The notes beneath the pieces are model-generated. The model searched no databases. It was not told the origin of the DNA and saw only the letters and a program-made list of their open reading frames with translations. Below are positions 23,102-34,600 of a stretch of DNA of 64,000 bases, piece by piece. The DNA is taken from NCBI GenBank assembly GCA_963989385.1, contig OZ022503.1, positions 47,738,858 through 47,802,857 of the forward strand. Reading direction: 5' to 3'. This DNA comes from Ctena decussata (taxonomy: Eukaryota; Mollusca; Bivalvia; Lucinida; Lucinidae). Within the stretch, counting starts at the first letter, position 1; each line of letters starts with the position of its first letter. The position numbers were made by a program, and so were the translations under genes.

Positions 23102-23681
23102 TTATGTCTAAGCCTGGGTAGAAAGTGTGTATCGTGTGACTTGGCTTATCTATGCTCTCGAAGCCTGTGAGGTTATAATCTCATGCACAGTAGGAGTAAC
23201 AGAGCTAGTGCTCTAAGGAGATTGGATGCTCATCCTTATTTTCCGCAATTTTACTAAGTTTGACTTCTTGGGTGTTGAATTCCTAATATAGAAAAATGTG
23301 TACCTTTAGAGAACAAAATGCTTTTCTTAAAGAGAATAATGTAAATAAAATCAGGACAAAAATTAGCTCCCCTGGAGGCGTGCCCATTCACTTTACTCAA
23401 ACTGCAAACCCCACTGTCTCCAGTCGCTGAATCGTCTGGATTCAGCGAAAAGAATAAATGGTGTTTGCAAAAAAATGAGGTTACAAAACCCACTGTATCC
23501 TTTCGCCGAATCCCGCAAATTGTCGAGATGCTGTGAATGGAGTCAACGGTGTTTGTAACATGAAAATATGTAGTCGAAATAATTACAGAACGTATCAAAG
23601 AGGAAAAGGAATAAAAGCAAAAGTGGCCTGTTCCATTTTTTGCATCTTTTCGTTTCACTACGTTTGCTTGTTTGCAAGATT
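23102..23681. other. No gene; one short duplicated segment
   Basis: Two diverged units of ~90 bp (about 23400 and 23483) share 'aaaccccactgt', then 'cgctgaatc' and 'ggtgtttgcaa'. The 143-codon minus-strand frame at 23254-23685 covers both and has no domain I recognise. Confidence 0.45.
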
Positions 23682-23790
23682 CCAAGCAGGCACGTGACGT
23701 TGGAAAAACGTCGTACTGACGTCGATACGACGTACTGACGTCGCATCGACGTCAGAACTAGGTCATTTCGACGGCATGTGGCTGCTGGGT
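23682..23790. mobile_element. MITE family C, copy 2
   Basis: Palindrome with ends ccaagcaggcacgtgacg and a worn right end, catgtggctgctggg. The core carries seven acgtc/gacgt words. The dinucleotide flank is tt on both sides. Confidence 0.85.
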
Positions 23791-24157
23791 TAGTGCATTC
23801 GTATGTATGCTCGTGTTTCTGCCAAACTATGCAACATCCTCTACAGATGACAGTAAGGCTGGGATCTGCACTATGCATAGTAAACTACAACTTTGAAACA
23901 AGACAAATATTTTACTGGACTAGCATCAGTTACCCATAGTTACGTTACGCCTTGCTTATCAAATCTTCTCTATATTTCCTCTGTTGAAACACATTTAAAC
24001 TATTTTAGACGTTCCTAGAGTAGATTCATCCAAAACAATAATCAGAAGTATGCTGAAGATGGTAATTAAAAAAACCAATTTGTTGATTTTTTGAGGATTG
24101 ACTATTCTGGCCAGTGATTCCTGTAAATAAGCAAACTGATCTTTGTATGTAATAATT
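23791..24157. other. No recognisable feature
   Basis: AT-rich spacer, no repeats or domains seen. Confidence 0.4.
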
Positions 24158-24401
24158 AGGGGCGTAGCTAGGAGCAATTACACAGTACGCAAAATCATGT
24201 TTTATACTCATTAAGGGCAATAATAGGGGATCAAGTCGCTAAGATGTTTCAAATTTTCGTGTCTGGTGGCAGTAAGTATTAAAATTATGCCAAGTAAAAC
24301 AACATTTCAGCATGAAAATACGCAGGTGTGTGTTGAAATTTTGTCAGTTTGACAAAATTTCAATACGCACCTGCGTTTGCGTAACGGGTAGCTACGCCCT
24401 T
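24158..24401. mobile_element. hAT-like MITE W (aggggcgtagcta ends)
   Basis: Left aggggcgtagctagga and right tagctacgccctt are inverted. The form 'aggggcgtagc' is common among hAT elements (family knowledge). A second perfect hairpin lies inside: caggtgtgtgttgaaatttt/aaatttcaatacgcacctg at about 24324-24376. A further 'ctacgcccctt' at about 24806-24817 could be an alternative right end. Confidence 0.65.
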
Positions 24402-24592
24402 GTGTATGCCCTGTTTGCACATAGCTATAAGGTATCTTTATTCACGACACGCCTTATTTAAGTTTTGACTGGTTCTTTCTTCATTAATATTGAAAGCAAT
24501 TTGTCCTCATTACCTGCATTTGCTATGCATGATGAATGAAAAGTTATGCAGGTGTGATACCTGCAAACAATTATTTAGCCGGGTTCAACCTC

Positions 24593-24736
24593 GGTTCGAG
24601 ATTATAAAACTTGAGAATAATCTCAAACTCAAAATAAAGCACACTGATAGGCTGCTTCCTTGCACATGCTCGGAAGCAGCCAATCAGTGTGCTTTATTTT
24701 GAGTTTGAGAATGTGCTCAAGTTTTATAACCTCTGG
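24593..24736. mobile_element. MITE family H, copy 1
   Basis: Long palindrome with arms aacttgagaataatctcaaa, then ctcaaaataaagcacactga, then ggctgcttcc, closing on gcacatgctcgg. Outer ends are ggttcgagattataaaac and gttttataacctctggg. Confidence 0.88.
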
Positions 24737-24846
24737 GCCTGATTCCCTTTATGTTTTTCGGAAAACGAGGTTTGACCAATACCTCCCTTTTTTCTAACCA
24801 AACTACGCCCCTTCAAGGAAGTTAGCTGGAATGTTATATCGGTATT

Positions 24847-24918
24847 CCATTGGGCACACAACCTTGCATAAACGTTTTTTCGATGTCGATGTCGATCCAA
24901 CGTTGTGTGCCTGCTGGG
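24847..24918. mobile_element. MITE family D, short copy 2
   Basis: Ends cattgggcacacaac and gttgtgtgcctgctggg, with a shortened core of gatgtcgatgtcgat. About 72 bp. Confidence 0.75.
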
Positions 24919-25109
24919 CTGTTATTCAAATTTTAATAGAGATTACTTTTCTGACTAAAAATAGAGAAAATAATGGCGAATTTGGCTCTCCATATTTTGT
25001 AAATAATCTCTGCCTGCCCACTGCATGCAAAGGCTCTTATTTAGCAGTCATTTCCGCTATGCATGTCGCCTAGTTCGGACTAATAATTCATGACCTCGAA
25101 GTTGTGTTG

Positions 25110-25375
25110 TACTGGGTAGTCATAAAGATACACATCCTTCGCGAGGGCGTGTCTATAAAAGATAGAGATGTCATCGCGAGCGCATGTCTATCTTTATGAA
25201 TACCCAGTCGCGAGCGCATATCTATCTGTATGAATTCTCAGTGCGAACATGTGTCTATCTTAATGAATACCCGGTGCAAGGGCGCGTCTATCTTTATTAA
25301 TATCCAGTGCGAGTTTGGTCTATCTTTATGAATACCAAGTCGTAAGGGCGGGTCTATCTTTATCAATACCTAGAC
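25110..25375 (+). repeat. 33-bp minisatellite
   Basis: The word gtctatctttatgaatac recurs at 25186, 25220, 25253, 25286, 25318 and 25352, with spacings of 32-34 bp. Each is followed by a variable cagtgcgagggcg-like portion. An inverted, diverged part (gtcataaagatacacatcc, 25119) precedes the array. Confidence 0.85.
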
Positions 25376-26322
25376 AGTGTTGCCTGATGACTTCATATGT
25401 GAGCTAAATAATTGTCATCAATCGCTATAACTGGCCAGTTATGTTTGCAAGAAATAGATGTACGTCTGAGCGTCCATAAATTAACCGACAGCTTTAACTT
25501 GAACCAACAACCAAATGTATTTGTATTCGCAAATCTTAATTTGTTGCGAAAGGCTCGAAAAGAGTGCGCTGATGAAAGCATTTCGGAATACATTTACGTC
25601 ACAATTAGGCAACATGATTTTATGTTACTCAAATAGAAAGCGATCGTTTGAAAAGATAGAATAATCATTGCTGAGTATGTTTGACTGAAGGCTTACTCAG
25701 TGTTTGTAAAACAAAGAAGGGTATCCGCAACACGTGCGAGGGAGATTTAATCTTTCATTTTCTTGTTCCTTCTGGTACGAGCAGTATGATTTCATGTTCC
25801 TGTATGTATCTTAAAATTAGATACCTTTCAATGTCAGAACCTATTAATGTCAATTGTTTTAGAACTTTCATGGCAAACTGAATTGCTAAAACCAGAATAC
25901 TTGTTTGCAAGATAAGAATGTAGTTCGTGATTCTATGGCTCACGCATACTACGGTAAAACACATATTTGGCGGTTACTGAATTTTGGCGATATTCGTGGC
26001 TAAGGCAAATAGCGCTTAAATATAAGTCCGCTAAAATTTGATTTTCAACACAGCTGAACAGAGGCTCAGATAAAAGAGGAACCTCGTGAGCATTTGAGAT
26101 GTTTCCTATACATGCCATGAAACAAAATCTACGCTGTCTTGTCGAGGCATGCGCAGTTGACCAACCACAAAAAGTCGAAGCATTTTCCCGCATTATGACC
26201 AATTCCAGAAACCGGAACAACATAGTGTCAAACATAGATACGCAGTACGTCACACTACTGACAATACAAACAGCGACTCCTTTGCATCAGGCGTCTATAT
26301 TCTGTGCCTGGGAGTCAGATTA
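25376..26322. other. No recognisable feature
   Basis: Several 66-106-codon frames overlap on both strands (25393-26323) and none has a domain. Overlap on opposite strands argues they are chance frames. Confidence 0.4.
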
Positions 26323-26527
26323 GGGTCTACTCATGTAAATTCGGACAGCAGGTAAATTCGGACAGTGACATTGTTTCCTTTATATGTCAGTTTTTTGGAA
26401 TCAAAACAGAATTTACTGGACAAACAGTGAAAATGCTGATAAGACGTCTCACGTCTCATCTGGATTTTCACTGTTTGCAATGGTATGTCCGAATTTACCC
26501 GCTGTGTGAAGTAACCAGACCTGACCC
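26323..26527. mobile_element. MITE family B, copy 2 (TA-flanked)
   Basis: Worn ends gggtctactcatgtaaattc and ctgaccc, flanked by TA at 26321-26322 and 26528-26529. The central hairpin is shortened to gacgtctcacgtctcatc. Same orientation as copy 1 at 4993. Confidence 0.82.
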
Positions 26528-26529
26528 TA

Positions 26530-27408
26530 ATAGTAGGATGTCTAGTTTAAACATATTTTATTGCCAAAAACAACTGACAAATGGGTCGGACCACAAGTTC
26601 TAAGTTCTACATGTAAAAACATTACGGTCCTCCCCAGTAGGATGTCTTAACCCTTGATCAGAAGCTATTGTAGCCAACAAAGTCAAACTCAAAATTTTGG
26701 AAGAGTTGGTTTGTGGAATCTGCTGACTTTGCTGACTTTGGAACTAAGAAACGAGAAATAAACATTTTGATGATTAATTTTGATGTATGGAGCAAATGCT
26801 TTGTGGCCGAGTACAGGTTGATAAGGAAAGATAAAACAATCATTTGATTTTGGAACCAATAAAGAAATGTGCATATACTGCTGTAGATAAGATTGACAGG
26901 CAAAGCATTTTCTGTGGTTTGCACCTGTTTATTTTTGTTGTATTCTTATATGCCGGCCTGTTTGATTGCTGTGGTGAGCAACTGCAGGCCACACAAGCTA
27001 AATTCTTGCAAAAACAAATTGTTGTTGTAAGGGACATTTCGTGTTTATTTATCTGCAAGTTGATTCGCTTTCTTAATTTCTTTGTTTCAATGTATAGCCA
27101 TAAACATGTTAAGATGTTTAATTGCCAATAAAGGGATTTGTACGGTACTGTCTTACTTGCTGTTTTGGGTTGTTGATTTTTATTTTTCATACTTTCTGAT
27201 CAATCTGTTTAAAGTTCCCATAACCCTCCCATTAGAACATTAAACCCACGAAAGAGGCTTCTGAAAGCAGTGTAGCTTCATGTCAGATTGTGCAGAACGT
27301 ATTATTAGGGCCCTATTTAAGATGGTTTCAGGTATATCCGTGGCCAAGAAAGAGTTAATCGATTCAACGCTCTGCAAAGAGCCACTTGACTTTTGTAGCC
27401 TAGTCTGG
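26530..27408. other. No recognisable feature
   Basis: Frames of 95 and 116 codons lie on opposite strands over the same DNA (26840-27190) with no domain. Nothing else seen. Confidence 0.4.
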
Positions 27409-27575
27409 TCCAGAGGTTATAAATCTTGAGTACATTCTCAAACTCAAAATAAAGCACACTGATTGGCTGCTTCCGAGCACATGCAAATCAGTGTGCTCTA
27501 TGCTCGGAAGCAGCCAATCAGTGCGCTTTATTTTGAGTTTGAGATTATTCTCAAGTTTTATAACCTCGAACCCTG
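27409..27575. mobile_element. MITE family H, copy 2
   Basis: Same long arms as copy 1 (ctcaaactcaaaataaagca, then cactgattggctgcttccga), with a longer centre of gcacatgcaaatcagtgtgc. Outer ends are ccagaggttataa and ttataacctcgaaccctgg. Confidence 0.9.
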
Positions 27576-27991
27576 GTCTATTTCTTAGTCCTGCACAGCC
27601 GTTGGGGCACCACAGATGGCCGTTTAACAATATTATCACATATGATGTTTCTTGGTCAAAGTTCAGCCTGACAGAAGACTATATGTCGCCATGATCATCA
27701 TATGGCTTTGCTTAGGCCATGAATACATGGCCGTTGACTCAAATAGTTTTTCCGCTCTTGGCGATGACTTCTCGTAGGAAGACTTCTGCCCTCTGATGGT
27801 GTGCTAGCACCACCCCTAATTGACACATAGCGTTGGGAGACTACTGGCGGCGGGAGTTTCTTTGTTCCCCCACCAAGTTACTGACTTGCCGATTGCCTAT
27901 AATATGAACAACCAGACCCAATGGGCCATAGTTATCGTGTCCGACGCTTACCTAACTGTTGATCTTAACTTGGAGTCCTATCCTGGCCATT
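27576..27991. other. No recognisable feature
   Basis: Moderate-GC spacer. 'gaagacttctgccctctgatgg' at 27780 has a diverged echo at 28105, on the far side of the family C element. Confidence 0.4.
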
Positions 27992-28089
27992 CCCAACAGG
28001 CACAGAACGTCAAAATGACGTCGTATTGACTTCGCTGCGACGTCATTTCGTCGCATCGACGTCAGTACGACGTCATGTGCCTGCTAGGT
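27992..28089. mobile_element. MITE family C, copy 3
   Basis: Ends cccaacaggcac and gtgcctgctagg. The core has seven acgtc/gacgt words. Flanked by tt on both sides. Confidence 0.88.
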
Positions 28090-29068
28090 TGGCTTCTTCT
28101 AGGAAGGCTTCTGCACAACGATGGTATCTTCACAGTTCTTGTTTTTGAAAACTAGCAGTGAACCCCTGAGTCGACGGTTTTCCTTCTTTCTAGTTTTGCC
28201 TAGATCAATTAAGACAGAAGAAGCCAGAAGCCTCGCGTGGAGATTAAATGGCCTGATAGTTTAGAGGCCACTGTGACGACTAAAATAATCTTGGTCTCAT
28301 TATAAATCAGTGGCATGGATCTTTATGTATTATTTAATGGTTTTAGACTGCTAAAGAAGGAACGGTGAGTTGTTGGCAAGCCGTGCAGACCAGGATTCGA
28401 CTGTTCCTATGACTAATCTCTGATAATGAAAGGACAATAAGAATTAGAACACAGGACATGGTTAAAAGTTTTCGGATCGTATTTAAGCAAGGAAAACATT
28501 AAAAAAAATCAAAACAGGACAGAACAAGAGGTCAGGTCAAATCAGTCAACCTGCTACTGGTACACTACAGTAGTACCTTTTGTTTGTGGGTTGACGGGTA
28601 GCTGGGGCTCTTCAGCCTGGCAGGGTAACATCTAGGTGTTTTAGTCTCTAGACAAAACTAGAAAGAGAAGGTGAAACCCTCAGCTTGGTTGGCAGTGCAG
28701 CAAACACCAAACGCATAGTTTATCACATAGACAGGTTTCTGAATCATTAAAAAATAAATCAAATACGACAAAAATAAATTAAAATATAACAAGTCAAGAG
28801 AAAATGTGACAAAGTTTCACCTTGTCCTATTCCATGAAACCTTTGGATTGGAAAAAAGACTGTTCCCAATAATATGAAGCACACGCCTTATATACACTAT
28901 ATCTGTATACTGCCTAAGAAAAGTAAATTCATTTCTTAGGTGTGGTCGTTTCTTCAAATGTTGCGTAAAAGTTGGTCCATATGTAAAATGGGAAACCACG
29001 AAGGTATATGTAATGACTATCCTTTATAACGGTGTTTTTCTGTTGGTTCGGTGTCCTCCGCCATGCAT
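28090..29068. other. No recognisable feature
   Basis: Contains the pair 'tctagttttgcctaga' (about 28187) and 'tctagacaaaactaga' (about 28650), an inverted pair about 460 bp apart that may mark a worn element. No domain-bearing frames. Confidence 0.4.
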
Positions 29069-29165
29069 CTCAGAGGGCACATGACGTCGAAATGACGTCG
29101 ACCCGACGTCCATGCGATGATACTACGTCGCACCGACGTACGTGCGACGTCATTTGCCTGCTGGG
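29069..29165. mobile_element. MITE family C, copy 4
   Basis: Ends cagagggcacatgacgtc and gacgtcatttgcctgctggg. The core is acgtc-rich. Confidence 0.85.
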
Positions 29166-29244
29166 ATCGAACTGAGTGTTCATTAACTGATTTCTTTTAT
29201 AGCTATCATTTTTACAGAGTTTATTTTCTTTGAGAATCAAGCTA

Positions 29245-29352
29245 ACCCAGCAGGAAAACATGTTTGAATCAACATTGCATCAATGCTGATTCAACACCAT
29301 GACGTTGTATCGACATTGCTTCAATGTTGATTCAGTGTTGTGTGCCTCGAGG
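29245..29352. mobile_element. MITE family D, copy 3
   Basis: Left cccagcaggaaaacatg, right tgtgtgcctcgagg. The core has ttgaatcaa/ttgattcag words around caccatgacgttg. Only 79 bp after family C copy 4. Confidence 0.82.
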
Positions 29353-30165
29353 AAAATTTATAAGACTAGTTGTTTTCACAAATTCTCGTAACGCATTTTT
29401 ATTCCTTTGCTTTAGAAATGCTCTTCCTTTCATTTCCGTCTCTCTCTCAGTCTTGTTAGATACAAATGTATTAGTACACAATTTGCATTGTATATCAGTG
29501 CTTGATGACGAGAGCATTTAAACAGAACAGCAAACAGAGCAGAACAAGATAATCTACACTTATTTTAGTTTCATGGTGAAAGTGTTATTATGATATAACT
29601 GACCGACGCATGCGCAATTAAAAATCATGCGCGGCCTGTTGTCGTTTTCCCTCTCCCTTATGATATCCAACCCTCAGACTAATCCGTTAGATGGCGTTGC
29701 AGATTACTGCGTCTTTATAGCTTTAATTAAGTTTTATTATCATTAAAATATGTATCTACTCGTTAAATGGGAAGACGCAATTAAAATCATATCCTACAGT
29801 ACTAGAACTTGCTGAATAGGACAATTTGCCGGCGGTTCTCAGAGTATTAAAATATGAAAATATGCCACATGAATGTAGAAATTACCACCAAGCAATAATT
29901 ATAAGAGACACTTCTAGCGTATGAACAAAACGTAATTTTGGTACAGAGTGTTTATGGCCATACAAACATGAGGGCACTTCTAACTAAGTGGCAATAACTG
30001 GCAGAAACTGTGATGGCAACTTAGCAAGCAATTACCCACAAATTAGGCTACAGCATTGAGCGTAAATATTCGAATTTTCCACCATTTTAAAAGGCTCTTC
30101 AATTTTTCATATGGACAAGTAAGTTTTCAATTTTCATAAGCTTGGATTCGTCCTACCGAGTTTTG
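29353..30165. other. No recognisable feature
   Basis: AT-rich. Two catgcgc words at 29608-29640 resemble NRF-1 half-sites, but no gene start follows. Nothing further. Confidence 0.4.
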
Positions 30166-30237
30166 GCAAGCAGTGTAGACCCTGATCAGACTGCTCCTCT
30201 TGGAGCAGTCTGATCAGGGTCTACACTGTTTGCTGGG
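30166..30237. mobile_element. Hairpin element J
   Basis: A 72-bp near-perfect palindrome, ggcaagcagtgtagaccctg then atcagactgctcc, about a ctcttgg centre. Diverged pieces recur at about 51741-51800 and 59415-59480. Confidence 0.85.
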
Positions 30238-30634
30238 GCATTTTCTACAAGTGTTTATAGTAAATACGGCGATTAAGAGTCAAACTTCAGTGCTTTCTTC
30301 TTCGGCTCTTGCATCAAAATAGGTTTATCACTCTATAGTTTAGAGTATTTAACCTTCAGATTAAACAAAGTGGTCGTAGTTACTACGCCAAAATTCTATG
30401 CTACCTCCACAACAGTCCATGATTAGTGGGTTAGTGTGCATGTAGTTCGTGCGAATGTACATATGCAGCTTTGTTTTTTGTACCTAGTCCATTGTCCCCT
30501 GTCCCACAAAATAGCCAACGTCTCAAATGCCGTCTATGGGTGGCCTGGTGGTGCAAAGATGTTCTGGACTGAGGCGTCATAAGCACAGTCCCTTTTTCTG
30601 TTACATATTATTCAGTTTTACATACAGACATAAT
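30238..30634. other. No recognisable feature
   Basis: AT-rich spacer, nothing identified. Confidence 0.4.
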
Positions 30635-30812
30635 GCAGATGACTCTCATTTTATCGAATACTGATACTCGAAGTACCCCCTACTATAAAAAATATTGTTT
30701 GGACACATTTCCTATAGTTTTTACACTTTAACTTCTGTTGTCTCAAACTTCCGGTATTCTGGGACCAGAAAATTGTACTTTGAGATATCAGTAGCTTGGA
30801 ACGACGATACCA
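30635..30812 (-). mobile_element. pogo/Tigger-like MITE T, worn copy 3
   Basis: The segment gggaccagaaaattgtactt and gagatatcagtagc matches, as reverse complement, the left interior of copy 2 (13470-13510). Both terminal repeats are degraded. Confidence 0.55.
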
Positions 30813-31385
30813 CATACCATGATATACACATGGGCCATATACGTAATTGAAAGCCTATATTGGCCTTCTTCTTGCAGCAACCTGGAGATATTGCTACTTG
30901 AACCCAGTCAAAACGCTAGTTTGAATCGCATCGACTCAAATAACTCGGTAAGTGGCCTTGTTCCTTTCAAAACAGATTCGAAAGTTATTACAGACGCTTG
31001 ATTAAATTGTAGAAATATTTAATTTTTCGATCATAACATCACAGGAGTTTAACTTACAACATAGCAGTGGTCATGCCTGTTTTCACTGTAACAAAGCATC
31101 TCTCGCTCTGGTACTGTCGACAACATGGTGAACTGATTAGAAGCACATGCTTACAAACAGTCGCATGGTCGTAAAGTGGTTTAATGTTCGGCACGCTTAC
31201 TTCAACGATATAAAAGCTGTCTAGACCACATGTTTCTGCGAGGATAATAATAAATGAAGGTGAGAATGTGTTTGAAAGGAAACAGCGTAAATATTGCACC
31301 GTAAAGCGGACGGCTGCTCATCTTGCGATCTCTAACAACATAGTACCCTTGGAATCCTCCCTCGCCCCACCCAACGTATGAAAAG
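30813..31385. other. No recognisable feature
   Basis: Small frames only (60-81 codons). No domains. Confidence 0.4.
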
Positions 31386-32785
31386 ATGGACTTAGCACGA
31401 CCCTGACAGGAAACATAACACCCGGATTGACTACATTACAACTGGATTGAGTACATTACTACATCTGGGTGAGGATCCGATCATAGGACAAGGAGCTTTT
31501 CTGGAGAAGACATGGGAAGTGACCATTGCTTGTCGATGATGACCTTCAGAGGTCGTCTGAAGAAGGCAGTAAAGCCAACTCAGCCAAGACTGATGGTTAA
31601 CCTTTGAAAAGGTAAACAATACAGATGTGGCAAGTACAGTTTAAGCAACAATATGCGGGAAACTTGCAATAAAGAGCATCGCTGAACAGGGTATCAACAT
31701 CAGAATCCTGTGTGAACAATACCTAAACATCAGCAGAATCTGTATCTCGATATTCATAGGTTTCCAAAACAAAAAGCATTTGACAGTGTATAGCTTGAAG
31801 CCTTATAGGCACCATGCGGGAGTACAGTCTAAATCTAGTTTGCGTCATTTCAAGCACCTCTGTAAAAATCTTTAAATATTTCAGATGAATGGCAGCATGG
31901 GAGAATTGTTCAGAACAACAGATTGAGTTTCGCAAGGCAGCCTGTTCTCACCTACCCTCTTAGGCATAATTCTCGAATGGATTATTTGTGATGCTGTGAA
32001 AGAACTTGATAGAAAGGTAAGCATAGGCGGCAGATCTTACCAATCTGTGGTTTGCTGATGACAGTAACACTCTTGATATGAAACAGCAGGAACTAGACGT
32101 TCTTGTTAAAAGTCACAATACCAACTTTATGACAATTAGCGCTAACGGCATTCTGAGGGAGATCAAGGTATAAGGATAGACGTTGAATACTGTAGCAAAC
32201 TTCAAATACCTAGGAGTAATTGCCTCAGATGATGGCAAAACAACGGAGGTCCTCTTCAGAAGTGCACATTACACTGCAGCTCTGCCAAAGCTGGAACCAA
32301 TTTTGAGATATAACAACATAATTATTGGGTAAAAGGTGAAACTGATGGGCTGTCTTGTCATATCCGTATTTTCGTATGCCTGTGAATCGTGAACCTTAAC
32401 CGAGTTGGAGAAAAGAACACAGACCTTTCAGGTGAGATACTACCGAAGGTTACTGAACATTTCGTAGGAGGACCATGTCACTAATGAGGATGTTCGCTGA
32501 AAGATCCAAGCAGCCATTTGAGAATATGATGAACTTCTGACGCTGGACAAGAAACAGAAACTGATGTGGTTTTGGTCACGTCTATTGCCATTCTGGTTTA
32601 GCAAAGACAATTCTGCTGGCCACAGTGAAAGGAAAATGAAGAAGAGGTACACAGAAGAAGGAGTGAGAAGGCATTTTTAAAGAGACGACAGGGATAGACT
32701 TTGGCAGCGTAATTAAGACGTTTGAAGACATGATTTGGCGGAAACGCTTGTTGAAAAGTCAACGAACTTGCATGGTCACGGAATA
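31386..32785 (+). pseudogene. Decayed LINE (endonuclease + reverse transcriptase)
   Basis: Plus-strand reading in shifting frames gives WT*HDPDRKHNTRIDYI at 31387, the C-terminal W-T-SPDG...IDYI block of an AP-type LINE endonuclease. VSQGSLFSPTLLGIILEWII (about 31931) is a variant of the reverse-transcriptase GVxQGxxLSPxLFxIxxE block. NLWFADDS at about 32042 is the catalytic FADD. FKYLGVIASDD follows at about 32192 and LMGCLVISVFSYACES at about 32343. The end resembles GLAKTIL..TVKGK near 32600. Stops and frameshifts occur throughout, and the segment between endonuclease and reverse transcriptase is shorter than in an intact element. In life the protein would nick target DNA and copy its RNA into the genome. 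This copy is dead. The order of motifs resembles a Jockey-like LINE, but I do not fix the clade. Confidence 0.85.
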
Positions 32786-32844
32786 AAGTAGAAAATAGAA
32801 TAGGCAACCGCATAATACAAGGGTAAAGTATCATGCATTTGAAA

Positions 32845-32992
32845 CAACAAAAAAAGAAAAAAAAAGCAAAGCAAAAAAAAACAACAACAAAAAACAACAA
32901 CACAACAACAACAACAACAACAACAACAAAAAAAACAACAAAAAAAAAGGAAAAAAAAACAACAACAAAAAAACAAAACAAGAAATGACGTT
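32845..32992 (+). repeat. A-rich (aac)n/(a)n tract
   Basis: About 145 bp almost solely of a with c at intervals (aacaacaacaaca), plus a few g. It begins about 60 bp after the LINE and may be its expanded 3' tail. It generates spurious phenylalanine/cysteine/valine-rich minus-strand frames of up to 152 codons at 32598-33056. Confidence 0.92.
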
Positions 32993-34399
32993 TTGAACAC
33001 TTGCAAAATGGTACAAGCACATTCTGTTTCTCAATACGCCTCGGTGCTTTGACCAAAATTACTCAGGTGATAAAGCAGCACGAACAGATGACGATTAAAA
33101 ATTAGGAATCCAACCATTTCACACAAAATATTTTGTTAAATAATTTATTACGACTCCTCCCCTTTTGTTCATTCTTCACTCAAATCAACAAATTAAGTTA
33201 ACGTGCCAGTAAAATGACACAAATTTTCATCAACGAAAGCAAATTACTTTATGGGAAATGCAAACGCGTGTTATGTATGCGTTCATTCCTCCCGGGTAAT
33301 GCTGACTGTTTTGTTTTTGTTTTTTTTTTAATTTAATGTGTTGGGCGTGCATGTGAAAAGCATATTTTGAATAAAATATTAGAACTAAATTGAAAATATG
33401 TCACAGAAAAAGTCATTAGTGTCTCTAACAGCTACTGAATGTTTTTTTTAAATGTTTAAGATAGCGCAGCATTGAGTATCAATAGCGTGTCAGATATCTG
33501 GCGAAACTTGACGGACGTCAAACTACATTACGGAACACAGGAATCGGTAGGCCTCGGTTATTCAATACTGATAAATAAACCGATTCGATTTTAATTGCTT
33601 GTATCCTTGTTTATACATGTTGATGTGTTCTCTTACACCACCTGCGTGTGGCCTGAGACTTATCAAGATAAAGTTTTTTCTGCTTTGTCATTTCAACCAT
33701 TATCCTGCTGACTGACCAGCTACCACTGAGTTCGGACTAATTCAGTCAAAATATTATGGCGTATTTTGCGGTAACAGAGACTATACATTAATATAGAGAC
33801 GTTGGCTGACCACTTGAATGTATTTGGATGGGACTCAGGGTGGATGATCACGTAGTGTCACAGGAAATACCGGACATTCCAGTACAACGAACTGCTTCGT
33901 GGTTACTTTCTCCCCGAGAACGTTTTTATTTCCGAATGCAGTCTTATAGAATACAGCACAGAGAACGCGTACTTGTAAGTACTTTAAACTGGTATTTTTG
34001 TGTTTACTGAAAGTTTACAGGTTTTTAATGTTTAAACCTACCGCAGTCTCAGAACAACAACAGCATTCATAGAGGTCAAGAACACCAAAGCTACTTTCGG
34101 TTTCGGATTTTGGGGGACGACTAAATTAGCTGAAAGCACTCCTCTGCGCTATGCATACAGAAACAACGAATGTATTAAGACGTGAAGAATTCCCTGGGTT
34201 TAAAATGACGTAAGAAAAATGATGCAAGAAAACACGTGCATCAACCATCGAGGACTTGCCGTAGTTTCTTCGCTTTGAGAAATCTTACATTAAGCAAACA
34301 AACAAATGAACGATCTCTGTATTTTCATTTCATCATATGGTTCAGGTGTATGAGTATTCCTCCATGTTATTCCGCCATTTTCACGAAGGGGCACAACTT
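32993..34399. other. No recognisable feature
   Basis: AT-rich, with a T-run at 33312-33331. Frames of 60-74 codons are without domain. Confidence 0.4.
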
Positions 34400-34600
34400 T
34401 TGTTACTTCCTGTTAGCTTCCCGGGTCGATGAAACCCTTCCAAAAAGGGTCAACTCTTAAAGGAAAGAAATTAGCTCCTTTGGGAGCAAAATTCTATCTT
34501 TTAAAGAGTTTGACCTAATCGCTCATTGGAAAGGGTGACAGAAAAAAACAAACAGAGTTGCTTCCCCTGAAAGTGAACCCATTCACCTTTTAAAATGGAC
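34400..34600 (+). mobile_element. Family L element, copy 1
   Basis: Shares with copies at 55020, 59985 and 62145: 'tcctgttagctt', then cttaaaggaaagaaattagc, the small hairpin ctcctttgggagcaaa, 'gagtttgacc' and 'gttgcttcccctgaaagtga', then acccattcacc. About 200 bp. Class not assigned. Confidence 0.6.

Noticed and set aside
23254..23685. 143-codon minus-strand frame
   Set aside because: Covers two ~90-bp diverged repeats, shows no domain, and overlaps another frame in a different phase.
25186..25375. CRISPR-like array
   Set aside because: Units are contiguous and diverged with no unique spacers of constant length, and all other evidence is for an animal genome.
29600..29645. NRF-1-like catgcgc sites as a promoter
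   Set aside because: No transcription start context or coding exon follows; short words are expected by chance.
32598..33056. 152-codon minus-strand frame rich in F, V and C
   Set aside because: It is the complement of the A-rich (aac)n tract; low-complexity product.
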